In this document: piece by piece, positions 51,718 to 58,991 of the stretch
How positions within the stretch are numbered: position 1 is the stretch's first letter
Layout of the letters: each line of letters starts with the position of its first letter
NCBI GenBank assembly: GCA_018266105.1
Contig: JAFEBA010000006.1
Coordinates: 133,702-192,692 of the forward strand
Length of the DNA stretch: 58,991 nt
DNA from: a bacterium
GTDB taxonomy: Bacteria > Vulcanimicrobiota > Xenobia > Xenobiales > JADMJV01
Reading direction: 5' to 3'
Translations under genes and position numbers: made by a program
Notes under the pieces: model-generated
The model's database searches: none
What the model saw: only the letters and a program-made list of their open reading frames with translations
Told to the model about the DNA's origin: nothing

Positions 51718-52791
51718 CTAGCGAATATGGAAGAAGACGAAGGCAAGGATGAAATAGACGGAAAGCAGCTGTACGCCTTCCAGCCAGTGGGATTCCCCGT
51801 CCTGGCTGATCTGTCCGACGACCAGCACCGAGATGATCACAGCCATGACCTCTGGCTCGCTGAAGACCAGATCCATCGGCTTGTTCATCCACAGGCTGCA
51901 GAGAACCAGCACTGGAGCCACGAACAGAGCAATTTGGATACTGGATCCAACGGCGATGCCGAAAGCCACGTCCATCTTGTCCTTCAATGCCATCATCACG
52001 GCGCTGCTGTGTTCCGCGGCATTGCCAATGACGGCCACCACGATGATTCCCACGAAGACATCGGTCAGGCCCATTGCCTCAGAAGCCGCTTCCACCACGC
52101 CGACCAGGATTTCGCTCATCCAGGCCACTACGAAGGTACTGACCATCAGGGTTAGAATGGCGCCTTTGATGGAGCCCTCGGGGGCCTCCGCACCTGCTTG
52201 CTCGGCTTCTTCGACGGCCTCAGCGGCCGCCCCACCATCGTAGAGATACTTGTGGGTGTTCAGCGAGAAAATCAGGCTGCACAGATAGCACACCAGCAAA
52301 ACGATGGCGATCTCCGTGGAGAGTTCTCGGATGGACTCCGGGTTCTTGGCCATGTGGGCGTACATGGCCGGTACCAGCAATCCCACCGCCGAAAGCAACA
52401 ACATGGAAGCGCCACTGCTGGCGGCCGTGATGTTGAATTTCAGAATTTTGTAGCGCGTCCCGCCCACCAGAGTGGAAACGCCCAGAACCAGCAGGATGTT
52501 GCCGATGATCGAGCCGATCAGAGAGGCTTTGACCACGTCGTGCAGCCCCTTGGACATGGCCACATAGGCAATGATCAGCTCGGCGGCGTTGCCAAAGGTG
52601 GCGTTGAGCAAGCCACCGATGGCCGCACCAGCCCGATCGGCCAGAATCTCGGTGGCGTGCCCCATGATCCCGGCCAGCGGGATGATGGCCAGACAGGAGG
52701 CAAAGAAGACCGCGGCAGGCCCGGCGTGCAGATGGTTGAGCACGGCTGCAATCGGTACGAAAATCAGTAACCAGTTTAAGGATAGCTTCAC
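51718..52791 (-). CDS. Calcium/proton antiporter of the CaCA/CAX family
   Basis: 357 residues, about ten to eleven membrane helices. Both alpha-repeats carry the family signature: [22 protein letters not shown] and [39 protein letters not shown], with the ion-binding Glu in GNAAE. The two halves are linked by an acidic loop ([19 protein letters not shown]), as in CAX/ChaA proteins. Exchanges cytoplasmic Ca2+ for H+ in the inner membrane. No dedicated regulator adjacent. The ATG at 52791 is 68 bp from the divergent TPR gene. Confidence 0.94.
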   Translation of the reverse strand: MKLSLNWLLIFVPIAAVLNHLHAGPAAVFFASCLAIIPLAGIMGHATEILADRAGAAIGGLLNATFGNAAELIIAYVAMSKGLHDVVKASLIGSIIGNILLVLGVSTLVGGTRYKILKFNITAASSGASMLLLSAVGLLVPAMYAHMAKNPESIRELSTEIAIVLLVCYLCSLIFSLNTHKYLYDGGAAAEAVEEAEQAGAEAPEGSIKGAILTLMVSTFVVAWMSEILVGVVEAASEAMGLTDVFVGIIVVAVIGNAAEHSSAVMMALKDKMDVAFGIAVGSSIQIALFVAPVLVLCSLWMNKPMDLVFSEPEVMAVIISVLVVGQISQDGESHWLEGVQLLSVYFILAFVFFHIR

Positions 52792-52859
52792 GTCGGGCGT
52801 TTCCCCTCCTGGCGGGTCGCAACCTTCACGGCTGAGGGTGCGCAGGACGGGGCGCGGCT

Positions 52860-53825
52860 GTGTGCAATTTCACTGGCTTGGATGAACTGAGCGAGGACGA
52901 TTGCCTTCGTGCCCTTGGAGTCGACCCCAGCAATTGCGCAGCCTTACTGAAGCTGGGGATGTTGGCCTTCGAACGCGGAGATCTCGACCAGGCAGAAAGC
53001 TATTATCGAGGTCTGAGCCAGCAATTGCCGGACCGGAGCGGACCTCTGCTGATGCTGGGCGAGGTTCTGCAGCAGCAGGGCCGGCTCACCGAGGCGGAAG
53101 CAGCCTATCTGAAGGCCACCCGGGTGGACCCTGGAAATCCCGCCACCTGGACCGTGCTGGGCTTTTTCCATCTGTCTGATTCCGACGGACTGGAATCGGC
53201 TGAGTCCTGCTTCCGGCAGGCCATCGGACTGGAGCCGGACCGCTTCAGCCACTGGCGTAATCTGGGCCAGGCTTTGCTGCCCAGACAACCCCAGGCAGCG
53301 GTTGAAGCCTTGACCAGAGCCAGTCAGCTGGAAGGGACGGATGCCGAATCGCATTTCTTCTTGGGCCTGGCCTGGCGCCAGCTGGGAGCGATCGAGATGG
53401 CCCTGCGCCATCTTGAGAAGGCTGTGCAACTGGACCCCGAGCGGGCCGGATGGTGGGACCAACTGGGTGGTCTTTTCCTGGATGAGCTGAATGACCCGGG
53501 CCAGGCCTGCCAGGCCTTTGAGCTTGCTCTGGGCTGTGCGGATGCGGAACAGACTTATGCCCTGGCCAATCTCTTCTGGAGCTGTCTGGCTCAGGGAGAT
53601 TTGTCCCGAGCCCGTCGCCTTCGATCCGATTTGGACAACCTCGAGCCCGTGGGCTACGCACTTTGCGACGCCGCCCTGACGGTTGTGAGCGAGGGACCTG
53701 AGGCCGCCCGCCCTCAATTGAGCAGGTTGGAGGGCCATCCGGAGGTGAGCGGCGACTACGCCGTCGATTGGAGGCGCCTGCAAGCTTTGATGGCTCAGCC
53801 TCATCGGTCCGATCCGGGCTTTTAG
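52860..53825 (+). CDS. TPR protein
   Basis: 321 residues from GTG 52860. About seven tetratricopeptide repeats in tandem, e.g. [63 protein letters not shown] and [31 protein letters not shown]. Each shows the W/L-G-Y-F-A-P pattern. Soluble, without signal peptide; would mediate protein-protein contacts. No ribosome-binding site stands out before the GTG. Confidence 0.88.
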   Translation: MCNFTGLDELSEDDCLRALGVDPSNCAALLKLGMLAFERGDLDQAESYYRGLSQQLPDRSGPLLMLGEVLQQQGRLTEAEAAYLKATRVDPGNPATWTVLGFFHLSDSDGLESAESCFRQAIGLEPDRFSHWRNLGQALLPRQPQAAVEALTRASQLEGTDAESHFFLGLAWRQLGAIEMALRHLEKAVQLDPERAGWWDQLGGLFLDELNDPGQACQAFELALGCADAEQTYALANLFWSCLAQGDLSRARRLRSDLDNLEPVGYALCDAALTVVSEGPEAARPQLSRLEGHPEVSGDYAVDWRRLQALMAQPHRSDPGF

Positions 53826-53860
53826 AGGGATTCGCAGCTGCCGGTCGCAAAGGGCCCGCC

Positions 53861-54073
53861 ATGGACGTCAAAGATAGCAACGGAAACCTCCTCAAGGAGG
53901 GTGACTCAGTTCAAGTCATCAAAGATTTGAAGGTCAAGGGAACCTCTGTAACCCTCAAGCGGGGCACGGTCATTAAAGGCATTCACCTGACTTCCGACCC
54001 CGAAGAGATCGAATGCCGTGTGGAAAAAGTCAAGGGGCTGGTGCTCAAGACCTGTTTCCTTAAGAAGGCCTGA
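53861..54073 (+). CDS. YjdM/PhnA C-terminal domain protein lacking the zinc ribbon
   Basis: 70 residues from ATG 53861 (AAAGGG 6 nt upstream). MDVKDSNGNLLKEGDSVQVIKDLKVKGTSVTLKRGTVIKGI is nearly the consensus of the C-terminal SH3-like domain of YjdM (formerly PhnA), ending LKTCFLKKA. Full-length YjdM has an N-terminal zinc ribbon of about 40 residues, which is missing here, so this is the single-domain form. Function is unclear; the phosphonate connection is historical. Confidence 0.88.
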   Translation: MDVKDSNGNLLKEGDSVQVIKDLKVKGTSVTLKRGTVIKGIHLTSDPEEIECRVEKVKGLVLKTCFLKKA

Positions 54074-54162
54074 GCTTGAAATCGGCCTGAGCCGGCGGCG
54101 GGGGATTTGTCTTGACGCTGGAAGGCTTTATAAATGTTGAAATTTTATAGGGTTTCCGACTA

Positions 54163-55050
54163 GTGCCAGCCGCTTCCTTATGGATGCTCCTGGATGACCT
54201 GACCGCCGTGATGGACGACGTTTGGGTGATGACCAAGCTCTCTGCCAAGAAGACGGCTGGAGTGTTGGGCGACGATCTGGCGTTGAACGCAGAGCAGGCG
54301 GTGGGGCTGAGGCCTGAACGAGAGTTGCCGGTGATTGCGGCTGTCGCCAAAGGTTCGCTCAAGAACAAGGCGATGTTGATCCCGGCGGCCCTGTTGCTCA
54401 GAGCGGTGGCGCCCTGGTTAATCCAACCTCTGCTGATGGCGGGCGGGCTCTACCTTTGCTACGAGGGCGTGGAGAAGCTGATTCATCGCTTCACTCACAA
54501 GGCGCAAGCCCAGGAGCCGCGGCCGGCCGACGAAAGTCAGAAGATCGCCGGGGCGATCCGGACGGATTTGATTTTGTCGGCCGAGATCATCGTGTTGACG
54601 CTGGGTCTGGCGGCCCATCTGGATCTTCTTCGAGTGCTGTCGGTGCTGGTGGTCATAGGGGTGCTGATGACGGTGGGGGTCTACGGCCTGGTGGGCCTGA
54701 TCGTCAAGCTTGACGACATCGGACTGGCCTTGCAGAAAAACTCGCGAGCCTGGTTGCGCAAAGCCGGCCAGGCCATTCTGGTGACCGCCCCGCGTCTGCT
54801 GGCTTTGATATCATGGCTGGGGACGGTGGCCATCTTTTGCGTGGGCGGCGGCATCCTGGTCCACGGACTGGAACCTTTGCATCACGCCGTGGAGCAATTC
54901 AACTGGATCCTCGGGTTACTGGCCGAAGGCCTGACCGGGCTCATCGCCGGTGGCCTGGCCATGGCCGTCGTCAGCCTGCTGGCTCGATTTACATATGGTA
55001 GACCAGGCGACCGGTCGCAGGGTCCAGATAGTAGCCCGAACCCACGTTGA
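54163..55050 (+). CDS. DUF808 (YedI-like) membrane protein with altered C-terminus
   Basis: 295 residues. LLDDLTAVMDDVWVMTKLSAKKTAGVLGDDLALNAEQ and RELPVIAAVAKGSLKNKAMLIPAALLL are the DUF808 signatures, with about six membrane helices. The start codon at 54163 is GTG-like in context; TAG and AT-rich sequence precede it. After LLARF the last 15 residues (TYGRPGDRSQGPDSS...) are read from sequence that, on the other strand, encodes an RHS-like tail. So the natural end has probably been replaced by a rearrangement. Function unknown. Confidence 0.83.
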   Translation: MPAASLWMLLDDLTAVMDDVWVMTKLSAKKTAGVLGDDLALNAEQAVGLRPERELPVIAAVAKGSLKNKAMLIPAALLLRAVAPWLIQPLLMAGGLYLCYEGVEKLIHRFTHKAQAQEPRPADESQKIAGAIRTDLILSAEIIVLTLGLAAHLDLLRVLSVLVVIGVLMTVGVYGLVGLIVKLDDIGLALQKNSRAWLRKAGQAILVTAPRLLALISWLGTVAIFCVGGGILVHGLEPLHHAVEQFNWILGLLAEGLTGLIAGGLAMAVVSLLARFTYGRPGDRSQGPDSSPNPR

Positions 55051-55510
55051 TCTCCTGTTGAGTCTGACCGGGCTACCCAAAGACCCCAGAGGGCCACACC
55101 CCCTTGCCGGGTTTAAGACGGGGGGCTCGGGTGGTGAGTCCCTGAGAGGGTGTCCGCCAGGAGCGTGTCCTTCGTCAGCGCTGGGGGGCGACAGGGGGCT
55201 GGGGCGGGTGTCGGCCCGGAGCGTGTACTTTGTCAATGCTGGGGGCGGACAGGGGGAGCGCGGGAGAGGCTATGAGGGTCGAGCGCTGTGGTGGGTTTCG
55301 CTTGCGGGTGAGGAATCCAGCGGGTCTCTGGAAGAAGAGCTGGTGCGGTTGCTGGCCTGCTGGAACATCGCTACGCCAGGATGGCCGAGCGCTTCAATCC
55401 GGGGGCTCCGCGGGTGGTGGGCCTGGGGCTGGGGCATCCGGGCGAGATCCTAGGAGCGGAGATCGCATTGGGGCGGACTGGCTGCGACTCCAGCTGACCT
55501 TGGACGGAAC
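54990..55510. other. Scarred region with RHS-like tail and degenerate coding
   Basis: On the minus strand, codons 55078-54990 read PGQTQQEINVGSGYYLDPAT and GRLVYHM-stop, the kind of YxxDPxTGR ending found at RHS/YD-repeat tails, but it is cut by TAG upstream. On the plus strand, short pieces look translated in different frames, e.g. RMAERFNPGAPRVVGLGLGH ending at 55497. No intact gene fits. I read it as debris of one or more genes between a damaged DUF808 gene and a damaged aldo/keto reductase gene. Confidence 0.5.
55148..55256. repeat. Two direct repeats of 51 bp, 58 bp apart
   Basis: 55148-55198 and 55206-55256 are identical at 43 of 51 positions. On the plus strand both can read VSARSV-[SY]-FV-[SN]-AGG, so they may be remains of a tandemly repeated coding element. 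Confidence 0.7.
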
Positions 55511-55516
55511 TCGGGT

Positions 55517-56053
55517 TCAGCCGAGCCAGGACTGCACCTTGGAGACCGCCTGGTCCAGCGAATAAACCCCTGATTCTTTAAGCTGATCTGCCTCCCAGAA
55601 CTCCAGCTCGACTTGCGGGTCAAGCCAGGCGAGTCGGCATTTGCGGTGCTCGTGTTCAAACCACGGCGGCTGGTCCGTGGGGCAGCTTCCTTGGAGACGT
55701 GGCTCCAGTCGCTGTCTCAGGTATGCGTAGGCCTTGTGGTCCAAATTGCCTGAAAAAATGTGCTGATGCTGGTCTCGCAGAAGGTCAGCCAACCGGGCGG
55801 CGGCCAGCGCGGCGCTGCCAAACCAATCTCCATCCACGATGTAGCCGTCGCCCTGACTGACGACTTCGGGCAGTCCGGCCCGAGAGAACGGATATCCGGG
55901 ACAGTGGGAAAAGCAGAGTTCCTCGTGCGAGAAGAAGAAAGGAAAGTCGCGAACCCAGCAGGGCAGTTCGCGCGCCAGAGGGCAAAAGCGTGGGTCGGAT
56001 TCTTGCAGATGAGTCCATTCGGCCTGGTTTGCCTGAAAATCGGGTTCCAGCAT
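55517..56053 (-). CDS. Hypothetical protein
   Basis: 178 residues from ATG 56053; the frame extends to 56299, but that part runs antisense to the aldo/keto reductase remnant and is not credible. The protein is soluble, with several Cys/His (RFCPLARELPCW, EELCFSHCPGYPF, HEHRKCRLAWLD) and acidic C-terminal helix. FNxx-type 'DGYIVDGDWFGSAALAAARLADLL' could be part of a small enzyme or an immunity-type protein, but I do not recognise it. It occupies the place where the N-terminal two thirds of the aldo/keto reductase should be. Confidence 0.62.
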   Translation of the reverse strand: MLEPDFQANQAEWTHLQESDPRFCPLARELPCWVRDFPFFFSHEELCFSHCPGYPFSRAGLPEVVSQGDGYIVDGDWFGSAALAAARLADLLRDQHQHIFSGNLDHKAYAYLRQRLEPRLQGSCPTDQPPWFEHEHRKCRLAWLDPQVELEFWEADQLKESGVYSLDQAVSKVQSWLG

Positions 56054-56089
56054 GGCTTTATTTTCTCCACTCCAGTAGGATTGCGCAAG

Positions 56090-56413
56090 ATGGATAAGTC
56101 GACAACCTTCGAGAGCAGCGATTTCCGCAGCACGGTTCGGCGATTTTCCCCTGAGAATCGCAAGGCCAACCAGATGGTCCTGGACATCATCGCCGCTGTG
56201 GCTGAACGGAAAGGTGTGACTCCCGCGCAGATTGCTCTGGCCTGGGTTCTGGCCCCAAAGCCATGGATCGTGCCTATATCCGGGACAATGCTGAGACACC
56301 GACTGGAAGGGAATGTTCAGTTGTGCCTGGTGGAAGGGACGGAGAGTGAACTTCAGGAGCTCGATACTGCCACATCCCGTTTGAGTATTCAGGGCGAACG
56401 CTACGCTCGATGA
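56090..56413 (+). pseudogene. C-terminal remnant of an aldo/keto reductase
   Basis: 107 codons from ATG 56090. DKSTTFESSDFRSTVRRFSPENRKANQ, then GVTPAQIALAWVLAPKPWIVPISGTMLRHRLEGN and DTATSRLSIQGERYA are the end of YhdN/AKR13-type aldo/keto reductases, including the NADPH-binding loop. The N-terminal barrel with the catalytic Tyr and Lys is missing; sequence upstream belongs to an unrelated gene on the other strand. Its stop overlaps the next ATG (ATGA), so the remnant may still be translated as part of the downstream transcript. Confidence 0.82.
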
Positions 56414-56763
56414 ATTCTACGCCGCTTGAACTTGTGGTCGCCAGTCGCAACCCTCGCCTGCTGGAGGGATTGCGTTCGCTGAGCGCGCTGGCCCAAATGC
56501 GGATCGTGGGCGAGGGGCAGGGGGCCGAGGACATGGTGCAACTGGTCGGGCTGCATCAGCCTCATGCCCTGATCGTGGAAGATGAGCCTGGCTTGAGGGA
56601 ATCTAACCTCATTGAGGCTTGCCGACTCTGCCGTACTGGTCTAAAGGTCGTCCTTTTGGAGGGCCCGGCCGAACCCGGGTCTCCGCCGTCAGCGATTGAT
56701 GCATTTGTGCCCAAAACCAGTTCGCTGGCGGCGCTGGTAGGCACGATCGAGTCCTTGTTCTGA
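56410..56763 (+). CDS. Receiver-like domain protein
   Basis: 117 residues; ATG overlaps the stop of the aldo/keto reductase remnant. LELVVASRNPRLLEGLRSLSAL ... HALIVEDEPGLRESNLIEACRLCRTGLKVVLLEG ... IDAFVPKTSSLAALVGTIESLF has the beta-alpha order of a response-regulator receiver, with Asp in VEDEP at the phosphorylation strand and Lys in VPKTSS at the strand-5 position. The N-terminal acidic pair (DD) is replaced by SR, so phosphorylation is doubtful. No output domain. Confidence 0.72.
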   Translation: MNSTPLELVVASRNPRLLEGLRSLSALAQMRIVGEGQGAEDMVQLVGLHQPHALIVEDEPGLRESNLIEACRLCRTGLKVVLLEGPAEPGSPPSAIDAFVPKTSSLAALVGTIESLF

Positions 56764-56960
56764 CCCATCGACGCAATTCTGCTCGGTCGGCGGGACGCTG
56801 AGAAGCGGCCGCCTCTAGACTTGAGCATGTTACACCTTCGAGAGGCTGCTTCCGCAGTGGCTCGAACAGTTTTGCTAAGCGGCGCATCCCAGGAAGGTCC
56901 GGCCGCGCTGATCGGTTGCAGCGGGAGATCGCAGTGAATCCAGAGGTGAGAGAGGTGCCC

Positions 56961-57311
56961 ATGTCTGAACCCCATCCAGTCAGTCAGGAAGAGCTGAAGC
57001 GAGAGGTTACCAACGAGGACCGATACTTTCAGGAACTGGATCGACAGCGCCTGGCTGCCAGCCAGCGTAAGGACCTGACGCCCAAAATGGTCTGTCGGCG
57101 TGAGGGGCGCCCGGAAAGCGGCTGCCCGCTTGAGACGGTCGAGGTCGAGGGCCTGCAGGTCGACCGCTGCGCGGAATGCGGCGGGGTCTGGTTGGACAAG
57201 CACGAGTTAGAAGACCTGCTTCACCGCTCCAAGAAGAAGCAGCCGGGACTGATCGAGAGAATTGTAGAGGTGCTGGTCCCTCGGGACCACACTCAGGATC
57301 CGCTCCCCTGA
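56961..57311 (+). CDS. TFIIB-type zinc-ribbon protein
   Basis: 116 residues from ATG 56961 (GAGAGG 6 nt upstream). VEGLQVDRCAECGGVWLDKHELEDLL is the typical second half of the zf-TFIIB family, with CxxC; the first pair appears as C...C in VCRREGRPESGCPL. A helical N-terminus (EELKREVTNEDRYFQELDRQRL) precedes. Small soluble protein with nucleic-acid or protein binding potential. Ends 19 bp inside the convergent SDR gene. Confidence 0.84.
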   Translation: MSEPHPVSQEELKREVTNEDRYFQELDRQRLAASQRKDLTPKMVCRREGRPESGCPLETVEVEGLQVDRCAECGGVWLDKHELEDLLHRSKKKQPGLIERIVEVLVPRDHTQDPLP

Positions 57312-58822
57312 TCAAGGCAAACCGGCGGGGTCAGTAGCTCGGTCCGGGCGGCTCGGGCAATCCCCTGCAGCATTCCGTCGAAGACCAGGTTGTGCAGCGG
57401 ACTGACCAGCAGCCAGTAGAGAATGCCAAGCAGGCCCGAAGGAGCGAACCAGGCGCTTTGAACCACTTCGACCACGCCGGGCGCGGGCTGACTGAGTTCA
57501 AACTCCAGGATGGCCTGTCCCGGCACTTTCATTTCGGCCAGCAGACGCAGACGGTGGCGCGGCTGGACCTGCAGAACCCGCCAGAAGTCCAGGGCATCAC
57601 CGGGTAAGACCTCGTTGGGGTCGCGCCGCCCTCGGCGGCTGCCCACTCCGCCCATCAGAGTATCCATGAGGCCACGGATCCGCCAGAGGGTGTCGCCGTA
57701 ATACCAGCCAGTTTCTCCGCCGATGCGGACAATCGTCTGCCAGACTTCATCCAGGCTGCCCAGCACTCGCATCCGGCGTCGGTCGCTGTATACGGTTCCA
57801 CCCGACCAGCTGGCGTCACCAGGATGAACCGTCTCTTCGGGGGGAAGTGGTCCTGCGTCCGTCCAGTGGCTTTCCAGGTGATGGCTGAGCTGGTTGCGCA
57901 AAGCAAGACGAATCGCCTCCTTGCACGAGAGCTTTTGCACCGGCAGGATTTGCTCAATGGCGGATTCACCACAAACGGTAGGGTATCTCAGGCCCTCGGC
58001 CAGAGGCCGGGCCAGCTCGGCGTGGACGGGGGTGACCAGGTGAATCCAGTAGGAGCTGAGCTTGGGAGTGAAGACCGGCACGGGAATGACCCATCGCCTG
58101 GGCAGGCCGGCTTCGCGAGCGTACAGCTTCATCAGTTCACGGTAGGTCAATACATCGGGTCCGCCGATATCGAAGCAGCCACCCGTGGTGGCACTGTTGC
58201 GCAGGCAGCCGACAAGATAGTCCAGCACGTTGCGAATCGCGATGGGCTGACTGCGGGTTTCCACCCAGCGTGGAGTGACCATGACCGGCAAGCGGTCCAC
58301 CAGGTAGCGTAGAATTTCAAAAGAAGCGCTGCCGGACCCGATGATCATAGCGGCCCGCAGAATCGTGACGGGAACCGGACCTGTCCGAAGGATCTGTCCG
58401 ACTTCGGCGCGGCTTTTGAGATGACGACTGAGGCGTGTGCTTTCATCGCCCAGGCCCCCGAGGTAGATGATGCGCTGGACGCCGGCCTGGCCCGCCGCCC
58501 AGGCCAGATTCTGGGCGGCCCGCCGGTCGGTGCTTTCGAAGTCAACCTTTCTTTCCATGGAATGGACGAGATAGAAGCAGACCTCGCAGCCTCGTAGGGC
58601 TGTAACCAGACTGTCCCGATCCAGCACATCCACCGAGAGAGTTGCGACCTCGGGGTGGCTTGCCCAGGGACGACTGGACAACTTTCGGGCCGAGCGACTG
58701 GCGGCGACCACCTGATGACCGTCCTGCAAGAGTCTGGGCACCAGTCGGCCGCCTACATAGCCGGTGGCCCCGAGCACGATTACCCTGGCCATGACGGACG
58801 AACCGATACAAGAGTCATGCAT
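57293..58822 (-). CDS. SDR NAD(P)-binding protein fused to DUF2867
   Basis: 509 residues. An atypical short-chain dehydrogenase (NmrA/complex-I-type) opens with VIVLGATGYVGGRLVPRLLQDGHQV (GxxGxxG) and contains SVDVLDRDSL, YLVHSM and YLGGLGD. From about residue 340 a DUF2867/START-like domain follows (LGSLDEVWQTIVRIGGETGWYYGDTLWRIRG ... GDALDFWRVLQVQPRHRLRLLAEMKVPG). The fusion is known in Actinomycetota and other phyla. Probably a redox enzyme on a lipid or polyketide-like substrate. ATG 58822 and ATG 58792 are both possible; 58792 starts exactly at MARVIVLG. Confidence 0.92.
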   Translation of the reverse strand: MHDSCIGSSVMARVIVLGATGYVGGRLVPRLLQDGHQVVAASRSARKLSSRPWASHPEVATLSVDVLDRDSLVTALRGCEVCFYLVHSMERKVDFESTDRRAAQNLAWAAGQAGVQRIIYLGGLGDESTRLSRHLKSRAEVGQILRTGPVPVTILRAAMIIGSGSASFEILRYLVDRLPVMVTPRWVETRSQPIAIRNVLDYLVGCLRNSATTGGCFDIGGPDVLTYRELMKLYAREAGLPRRWVIPVPVFTPKLSSYWIHLVTPVHAELARPLAEGLRYPTVCGESAIEQILPVQKLSCKEAIRLALRNQLSHHLESHWTDAGPLPPEETVHPGDASWSGGTVYSDRRRMRVLGSLDEVWQTIVRIGGETGWYYGDTLWRIRGLMDTLMGGVGSRRGRRDPNEVLPGDALDFWRVLQVQPRHRLRLLAEMKVPGQAILEFELSQPAPGVVEVVQSAWFAPSGLLGILYWLLVSPLHNLVFDGMLQGIARAARTELLTPPVCLDQGSGS

Positions 58823-58868
58823 ATACGCTACACCTCTTGAGGGTAAGAGGCAATGCTACTGGTGGCTC

Positions 58869-58897
58869 TTGTTAAACTTGAATCGTTTCTGTATAGT
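58869..58897 (+). promoter_or_regulatory. Rightward promoter leading out of the window
   Basis: TTGTTA (58869-58874), a 17-nt spacer and TATAGT (58892-58897). The transcript would begin near 58904, where GTCGC...GCGAC (58902-58918) can form a hairpin; further short stems follow to the edge. The gene it serves lies outside. Confidence 0.65.
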
Positions 58898-58991
58898 TTT
58901 TGTCGCATATTTGGCGACGGCCTTTGGAGGCCACCGGGGGTCTTTCCCGTCACTCCAGGCAGTGAGACGGCATGCGATTCAGAACTTTAAT

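Overview
This is a GC-rich bacterial segment of about 59 kb with densely packed genes on both strands. There is no rRNA, tRNA, CRISPR array, transposase, integrase or phage gene that I can see. Traits such as type IV pilus/type II secretion parts, large hybrid sensor kinases, lipoproteins with diderm-style export signals and many lineage-specific Ala/Gly-rich proteins point to a diderm environmental bacterium from a poorly characterised phylum. A Vulcanimicrobiota/Eremiobacterota (Xenobia-like) origin is only a guess; the sequence has no marker gene to prove it.

Layout. 1-2130: the 5' part of a very long Ser/Ala repeat protein running off the left edge. 2.2-7.5 kb: a small helical protein, a RiPP-type radical SAM enzyme and a three-gene pseudopilin operon. 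7.5-12.5 kb: GNAT, a GH-A-like lipoprotein, a secreted protein and a DUF885 hydrolase. 12.5-14.4 kb: a near-consensus promoter drives a leaderless Cys-rich leader peptide and an intrinsic terminator, followed by mtnB-like (frameshifted) and mtnD-like genes, which suggests an attenuated methionine-salvage operon. 14.5-16.3 kb: NlpC/P60 and an Ala/Gly-rich protein. 16.3-21.7 kb: a leftward six-gene operon (pilN-like, pilO-like, MerR regulator, VIT/VWA protein, HD-domain protein, small helical protein) with two related operator-promoters. 21.8-24.6 kb: a double hybrid kinase with an ethylene-receptor-like membrane sensor. 25-31.4 kb: TPR, PepT-like peptidase fusion, a 16-residue repeat protein, M64 peptidase, a membrane protein and ADP-ribosylglycohydrolase. 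31.5-35 kb: a coupled PlsC-like/FadN-like pair. 35-43.9 kb: a multi-PAS kinase, an HDAC-like amidohydrolase, and a coupled periplasmic-binding protein/kinase pair. 44-53.8 kb: an HExxH metallopeptidase, an NTF2-like protein with a histone-H1-like tail, a macrodomain protein, a large unknown protein, a Cax antiporter with a broken ORF behind it, and a TPR protein. 53.8-56.4 kb: YjdM-like and DUF808 genes, then a scarred segment with direct repeats, RHS-like debris and an aldo/keto reductase that has lost its N-terminal part. 56.4-58.99 kb: a REC-like protein, a zinc-ribbon protein, an SDR-DUF2867 fusion and, at the right edge, a promoter reading out of the window.

Most unusual features: (i) seven otherwise unrelated proteins share a short N-terminus of the form M-[KQRN]-[IV] followed by a Ser/Thr/Asn/Pro-rich stretch, resembling a type III-style export signal or another lineage-specific targeting tag; (ii) the leaderless Cys-codon attenuator ahead of sulfur-salvage genes; (iii) an ethylene-binding-domain hybrid kinase with all five diagnostic ETR1 positions at exact spacing; (iv) matched palindromic operators overlapping two -35 boxes in the pilN/O-MerR-VWA operon. 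No computation or database search was run. Family calls rest on motifs read by eye.
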